From assembly GCA_036556985.1 (NCBI GenBank), contig DATBIK010000047.1, forward strand, positions 1 through 8,820: a stretch of DNA of 8,820 nt. The letters are read 5' to 3'. Under the pieces are notes generated by a model, which worked only from the letters and a program-made list of their open reading frames with translations, was not told the DNA's origin and searched no databases. A program made the position numbers and the translations under genes. The stretch's first letter is position 1. The number at the start of each line of letters is the position of its first letter. The stretch is from JAPSGM01 sp036556985 (GTDB lineage: Bacteria > Chloroflexota > Limnocylindria > QHBO01). Below are positions 5,911 through 8,820 of this stretch, piece after piece.

Positions 5911-6678
5911 CTAGAAGGGCAGCCCCTCGCCACCCTCGGTCACCTGGTCCGCCGGCGGGGCCTCGATCTCGACCGGCTCGTTGAAGGCGGAGAACGTCAG
6001 GCTGAGCGTCAGCTCGCCCACCGACTCGGCCACGATCCGGGTGCCGAGCTGGGTGAGCCAGTGGTCCTCGCGGTCGAAGAGCAGGTCGAGCACGAGGGCC
6101 TCGCCCACGAGGTCGGTCGGGACGACGTCCCCGCCGTCGGACGCCTCGGCCAGCACCTCGCCCGGGATCGTGAGCCGCACGGCGTAGCACGTCTCCTCGC
6201 CGCACTCGGCGTCGTCGAGGCGCTCGACCTCGACGCCCTCCTTGTCGAGGAACTCGCGCACCTGGTCCAGCTGCTCGGTGGGGTCGAGCGCGCCGGTCGC
6301 CGGATCGTCTTCGTCCAGGTCGGACTTCGACCAGGTCTCGCCGGTGAGGCTCGTGCGCGTGTAGCTGGCGCCGTCGAGGGCGATGATCTCGCCGCTCAGA
6401 CCGAACATGGCCGGGACCGCGAACTCCACGCGCGCGGCGCCGTCGGCCGAGAGGTCTCCCGATGCCTCGGTGCCTCCCAGGTTCATCTCGCCACCGAGAT
6501 CGGGGATGGTCGCCGTGCCGTCGAGCGACAGGACGAAGTGAACCGTCTCCACGTCGGCCATGGCGTCAAGGCCCTGGATCACGATGTCCTTCGGATCGGC
6601 CGGTGCGGGGCCGGCGCCGCCGCATGCGGCGAGCAGCAACGTGGCCGCCGCCAGCGCAGGCGCGATTCGTCGATGCAC
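5911..6678 (-). CDS. LppX/LprG-like lipoprotein
   Basis: This predicted exported lipoprotein of 255 residues has a charged N-terminus, a hydrophobic stretch and lipobox LAAC with Cys19. The mature part resembles the LppX_LprAFG family, whose mycobacterial members are single-domain folds with a hydrophobic pocket carrying lipids in the cell envelope. The resemblance rests on the early helix and strand IVIQGLDAMADVETVHFVLSLDG (32-54), long amphipathic beta strands, and a spacing seen in that family: GASYTRTSLTGETWSKSD (103-120) and a late helix EQLDQVREFLDKEGVEVERLDD. Cys159 and Cys164 could form a disulphide. I chose GTG at 6678 because AGGAGG (6694-6689) lies 10 nt upstream and it places the signal peptide at the N-terminus. 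An ATG at 6762 would add 28 hydrophilic residues ahead of the signal. The gene has the same orientation as the aap operon but is separated by 141 nt. Its cargo is unknown. Confidence 0.75.
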   Translation of the reverse strand: MHRRIAPALAAATLLLAACGGAGPAPADPKDIVIQGLDAMADVETVHFVLSLDGTATIPDLGGEMNLGGTEASGDLSADGAARVEFAVPAMFGLSGEIIALDGASYTRTSLTGETWSKSDLDEDDPATGALDPTEQLDQVREFLDKEGVEVERLDDAECGEETCYAVRLTIPGEVLAEASDGGDVVPTDLVGEALVLDLLFDREDHWLTQLGTRIVAESVGELTLSLTFSAFNEPVEIEAPPADQVTEGGEGLPF

Positions 6679-6779
6679 TCGGGGATTGCCTCCTGGTTCG
6701 CTTGAGCGCCGCTCCCCCGGCGGGCAGTGGCCGGCGGGCGCCGAGGCATCAGGATACGCCATCGGCTAGGGTGTGCCCG

Positions 6780-7232
6780 ATGCGCACGGTGACTGCCAGC
6801 GCCCACGTCGACGCGCCGCCGGAGGCCGTCTTCGCCTTCCTCGCCGACCTCGCGAACCTGCCCCGCTGGCAGACCGGGATCGTCTCCGCCGAGCTGACGA
6901 CGACCGGCCCGCTGGGCGTCGGGTCCCGCGCGCACGTGGTGCGCGAGCTCATGGGCCAGCGCCTCGCCGTCGACCTCGCGCTCACCGACCACCAGCCCGG
7001 TCGCCGCCTGGAGCTGGCGAGCGCGGCGAGCGGGATCGGCGTCGTGGCGGAGCTCGACCTGTCCCCGGATGGCGACGGCACCCACCTGACCTTCGCGATG
7101 CGCATCCGCGCCGAGAGCGTGTTCATGGCCCCGCTCGAAGGCATCGTGGCCGGGGCCGCGGAGCGCGACATCGCTGACAGCGTCGCGCGCGTGCGAGCCC
7201 ACTTCGCCCCGCCATCGCCGGAAGCCGACTGA
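6780..7232 (+). CDS. SRPBCC/polyketide-cyclase-like fold small protein
   Basis: This 150-residue soluble protein has the helix-grip (START/Bet v1-like) pattern. The first strand is RTVTASAHVDAP (2-13), followed by the diagnostic PPEAVFAFLADLANLPRWQ (13-31) and strand VSAELTTTGPLGVGSR (35-50). A series of alternating strands follows (HVVRELMGQRLAVDLALTDHQPGRRLELAS; AELDLSPDGDGTHLTFAMRIRA), ending in a long C-terminal helix AERDIADSVARVRAHF (127-142). Members bind small hydrophobic ligands or act as cyclases, but this family assignment does not predict a reaction. The start ATG at 6780 has only a weak AGGG 8 nt upstream, and alignment of the fold begins right after it. It is divergent from the lipoprotein gene with 101 nt between starts. 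The neighbouring lipid-binding-type lipoprotein makes a shared lipid-related role possible but unproven. Confidence 0.8.
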   Translation: MRTVTASAHVDAPPEAVFAFLADLANLPRWQTGIVSAELTTTGPLGVGSRAHVVRELMGQRLAVDLALTDHQPGRRLELASAASGIGVVAELDLSPDGDGTHLTFAMRIRAESVFMAPLEGIVAGAAERDIADSVARVRAHFAPPSPEAD

Positions 7233-7256
7233 CGCGCTGATTGGCACGACGCGCGC

Positions 7257-7270
7257 GGGCCGAATGGCCC
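7257..7270 (+). terminator. Weak hairpin after the SRPBCC gene
   Basis: GGGCC and GGCCC form a 5-bp stem around a GAAT loop, 24 nt after the stop codon. No T-tract follows. It may mark the end of this transcript, but the evidence is thin. The rest of the 7233-7381 spacer holds no gene, and I see no convincing promoter for the next operon. Confidence 0.25.
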
Positions 7271-7381
7271 CGGCCGCGTGACAAAGGGGCCTAGGGGCCG
7301 ACACCGCCCCCTCGTACGCTCGGAGCGAGACCGGCGCGCAGCGGGCACGCCGGCAGGTCGAAGCCGCGAGGCGTGAACGTC

Positions 7382-7633
7382 ATGTGCCTGGCATACCCGG
7401 GCCGCGTCACCGAGGTTGCCCCGGACGGGGCAACCGTCAGCACCGAGGGGGGCGCGCGGCGCGCCTCGACGCTGCTGCATCCCGACGTGCGGCCCGGGGA
7501 CTGGGTCCTCGTCGCGGCCGGGACGATCGTCCGCCGACTCGATGAGGTCGAGGCGGAGGCGATCCGGCAGGCGCTGAACGAGGCGATCGACCGCACCACG
7601 AAACGAGAAGGGGCCACGAATGGCAACGCATGA
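7382..7633 (+). CDS. hypC: HypC/HupF-family hydrogenase maturation chaperone (variant)
   Basis: This 83-residue protein belongs to the HypC/HybG family, which carries the Fe(CN)2CO unit with HypD and delivers it to the large subunit of [NiFe]-hydrogenase. The N-terminus MCLAYPGRV has the essential Cys2 and the PG.V motif, with Tyr5 where most members have Ile. VRPGDWVLVAAG (36-47) matches the family's second motif, but the usual HVGFA segment here reads VAAGTI, so the conserved His/Phe positions differ. I chose ATG at 7382 because the active Cys must be residue 2; a GTG at 7373 would bury it. A GAGG lies 10 nt upstream. The last 14 nt overlap the downstream transporter gene. No hydrogenase subunit is in the window, so the target enzyme is unknown; it could also be a paralogue with a related role. 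Confidence 0.85.
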   Translation: MCLAYPGRVTEVAPDGATVSTEGGARRASTLLHPDVRPGDWVLVAAGTIVRRLDEVEAEAIRQALNEAIDRTTKREGATNGNA

Positions 7634-8573
7634 CGCGCGGCGGCGGCCGATCCCGGCGACCGGCCTGCGCACCGGCATCGGACTGGCGGCGGCGACCGCC
7701 CTCATCAGCGGCCTGGCCGTGTTCCTGAACGCGAACGGCGTGAAGCAGGTGCCTGATCCGGCGGTCTACACCACGCTGAAGAACGGCGTGGCCGCGCTCG
7801 TGCTGGTGGGGCTGCTGGCACTCACGCCGTCGGCTCGGGTCAGCCTGCCCACGCTCAGCGGGCGCCAATGGCTGATGCTCGCCGCCATCGGCGTCGTCGG
7901 CGGCAGCATCCCGTTCCTCCTCTTCTTCGGCGGCCTGGCGCAGGCGAGCGCGCCGAGCGCGGCGTTCATCCACAAGACGCTGTTCGTGTGGGTCGCCGTG
8001 CTGGCGGTGCCGCTCCTCGGCGAGCGACTGGGCTGGCCGCAGCTGGCCGCACTTGCCGTCCTGCTGGGGTCGCAGCTCGTCCTCGTGAACCCGGCCGACG
8101 TGCGCTGGGGCAGCGGCGAGACGATGATCGCGGCCGCCACCCTGCTGTGGTCGGTGGAGGTCATCCTGGCCCGCCGGCTGCTCCCCGCGATCCCGTCGCT
8201 GGTCGGCGGCGCGGCACGCCTCGGCCTGGGGCTCATCGTGCTCGTCGGCTACCTGGCCGCCACCGGGCGGATCGGCGCCGTCGGCGCGGTGAGCGCCGAG
8301 GGCTGGCTCTGGATCCTCGTCACCGGCCTGCTGCTGGCCGGCTATGTCGGCACCTGGTACGCGGCGCTGAAGCGCGCGCCGGCCACGGTCGTGACCGCGG
8401 TCCTCGTCGCGGCGGCGCCGGTCACCGCGACGTTGACGGCCATCGGGTCGGGCGCCCTGCCGGCGCCGACCACCGCCCTCGGCCACGGCCTGGTGCTGGT
8501 GGGCGCCGTCGCCATTGCCTGGCTCGGGCTGCGCACGCCGCGGGGCACATCCCGCGCATACGGCACCGCCTGA
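7620..8573 (+). CDS. EamA/DMT-superfamily transporter
   Basis: This 317-residue inner-membrane protein has two tandem EamA repeats and about ten hydrophobic segments: roughly 18-38, 50-68, 84-104, 112-133, 139-156, 167-185, 195-214, 228-246, 256-274 and 287-304. Internal landmarks are the repeat 1 end SAAFIHKTLFVWVAVLAVPLLGERLGW (113-139) and the equivalent APATVVTAVLVAAAPVTATLTAIGSG (253-278), both with the family's helix breaks; LGERL at 133-137 is typical of EamA domains. Members export or exchange amino acids, metabolites or metals, and substrate cannot be predicted from this sequence. AAGGGG (7608-7613) stands 6 nt before the ATG, and the gene overlaps hypC by 14 nt. The next gene begins 10 nt downstream, so all three are likely co-translated. 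The hydrogenase context raises a metal or maturation-related substrate as a guess. Confidence 0.88.
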   Translation: MATHDARRRPIPATGLRTGIGLAAATALISGLAVFLNANGVKQVPDPAVYTTLKNGVAALVLVGLLALTPSARVSLPTLSGRQWLMLAAIGVVGGSIPFLLFFGGLAQASAPSAAFIHKTLFVWVAVLAVPLLGERLGWPQLAALAVLLGSQLVLVNPADVRWGSGETMIAAATLLWSVEVILARRLLPAIPSLVGGAARLGLGLIVLVGYLAATGRIGAVGAVSAEGWLWILVTGLLLAGYVGTWYAALKRAPATVVTAVLVAAAPVTATLTAIGSGALPAPTTALGHGLVLVGAVAIAWLGLRTPRGTSRAYGTA

Positions 8574-8577
8574 GGAG
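8572..8577 (+). promoter_or_regulatory. Ribosome-binding site of the last gene, overlapping the transporter stop
   Basis: GAGGAG begins within the TGA stop of the transporter gene and lies 6 nt before the GTG at 8584. It supports that GTG as a true start and translational coupling of the two genes. Confidence 0.7.
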
Positions 8578-8583
8578 CCGACG

Positions 8584-8820
8584 GTGGGACGGCACGACGG
8601 CGCCGCGCTGAAGCGTCCCTCCGCGCGCCGTCCCGTGCCGGGTCCCGTCCTGTTCGGGCGCTACGCCTTCGGGCCGAACCGGCTCGGCTACTGCGGGACC
8701 GATGACCACGCCGCGCTCCTCGGCCACGCCGCGGCCCAGGACGACCGCGAGCTGCGGCAGCTGGCCCGCACCTTCGACGGAGCGTATCCCTACCTGGAGC
8801 TCATCGCCCATGCCAACGGC
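8584..8820 (+). CDS. DUF6390-like protein, N-terminal part (cut by window edge)
   Basis: The first 79 codons are visible; the frame is open to the right edge. After a basic N-terminus (KRPSARRPVPGP, 10-21) comes VLFGRYAFGPNRLGYCGTDDH (22-42). Then come a helical ALLGHAAAQDDRELRQLARTF (44-64) and GAYPYLELIAHANG (66-79). The combination of 'F-RYA--PN-LGYCG--DH' with 'F-GAYPYLELIA' is what I recall of DUF6390 proteins, a family of unknown function that I associate with HypC-type hydrogenase accessory genes. That link is from memory and was not searched. The GTG start has GAGGAG 6 nt upstream. A GTG start further into the frame is unlikely because the conserved part begins at residue 22. No catalytic role can be assigned. 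Confidence 0.6.
   Translation, partial: MGRHDGAALKRPSARRPVPGPVLFGRYAFGPNRLGYCGTDDHAALLGHAAAQDDRELRQLARTFDGAYPYLELIAHANG

Noticed and set aside
6679..6762. ATG at 6762 as the start of the LppX-like gene.
   Set aside because: It adds 28 hydrophilic residues ahead of the signal peptide, while GTG at 6678 has AGGAGG 10 nt upstream.
7241..7256. TTGGCACGACGCGCGC, resembling a sigma-54 -24/-12 promoter upstream of hypC.
   Set aside because: The -24 half (TGGCACG) matches well, but the -12 half has GCGC instead of TTGC, it lies about 130 nt from the gene, and no activator gene is nearby.
7373..7384. GTG at 7373 as the hypC start.
   Set aside because: HypC needs Cys at position 2 after Met removal; only the ATG at 7382 gives MCLA.

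Overview
The window is a high-GC (roughly 70% by eye), densely packed bacterial chromosomal segment. It carries an SOS-type imuA-imuB pair with a Gram-positive-style GAAC-N4-GTTC operator, lipoprotein-anchored binding proteins, an LppX/LprG-like lipoprotein, and a HypC/DUF6390-type hydrogenase accessory pair. Together these suggest a high-GC Chloroflexota lineage (for example Limnocylindria-like) or an actinobacterium. The lineage is inferred from gene content only; no phylogenetic marker is present.

Layout. (1) 1-1157, minus strand: imuA followed by the 5' end of imuB, which overlap by 4 nt; imuB runs off the left edge. A perfect palindrome carrying a LexA-type box lies just upstream of imuA, inside a plausible -35/-10 spacer. 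(2) 1237-1312, plus strand: tRNA-Ala(CGC), divergent from imuA, followed by a structured convergent spacer. (3) 1425-5769, minus strand: a complete four-gene polar amino-acid ABC importer in the order aapJ-aapQ-aapM-aapP. aapQ/aapM overlap by 4 nt. aapM/aapP either overlap by 1 nt or are separated by a short spacer with a strong ribosome-binding site. A large GC-rich hairpin separates aapJ from the permease/ATPase genes. (4) 5911-6678, minus strand: an LppX/LprG-like lipoprotein. (5) 6780-7232, plus strand: a small SRPBCC-fold protein, divergent from the lipoprotein gene. (6) 7382 to the right edge, plus strand: hypC-like gene, EamA/DMT-family transporter and the start of a DUF6390-like gene, tightly coupled and probably one operon attached to a [NiFe]-hydrogenase locus outside the window.

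How the genes work together. ImuA and ImuB are accessory factors of DNA-damage-induced mutagenesis and normally act with the polymerase DnaE2/ImuC, which is not visible here. The Aap importer captures amino acids with a membrane-anchored receptor (AapJ), moves them through the AapQ/AapM channel and is powered by AapP. The right-hand operon looks like hydrogenase maturation plus a transporter of unknown substrate.

Most of the window is ordinary housekeeping and accessory content. The points that deserve a second look are: an ImuB-like protein that appears to lack the whole fingers region and the palm catalytic carboxylates; an ImuA with no Walker A lysine; the SOS operator embedded in a divergent imuA/tRNA-Ala promoter region; the nested-palindrome hairpin between aapJ and aapQ; and the hypC-variant/EamA/DUF6390 triad. 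No CRISPR array, insertion sequence, integrase or phage gene was seen.
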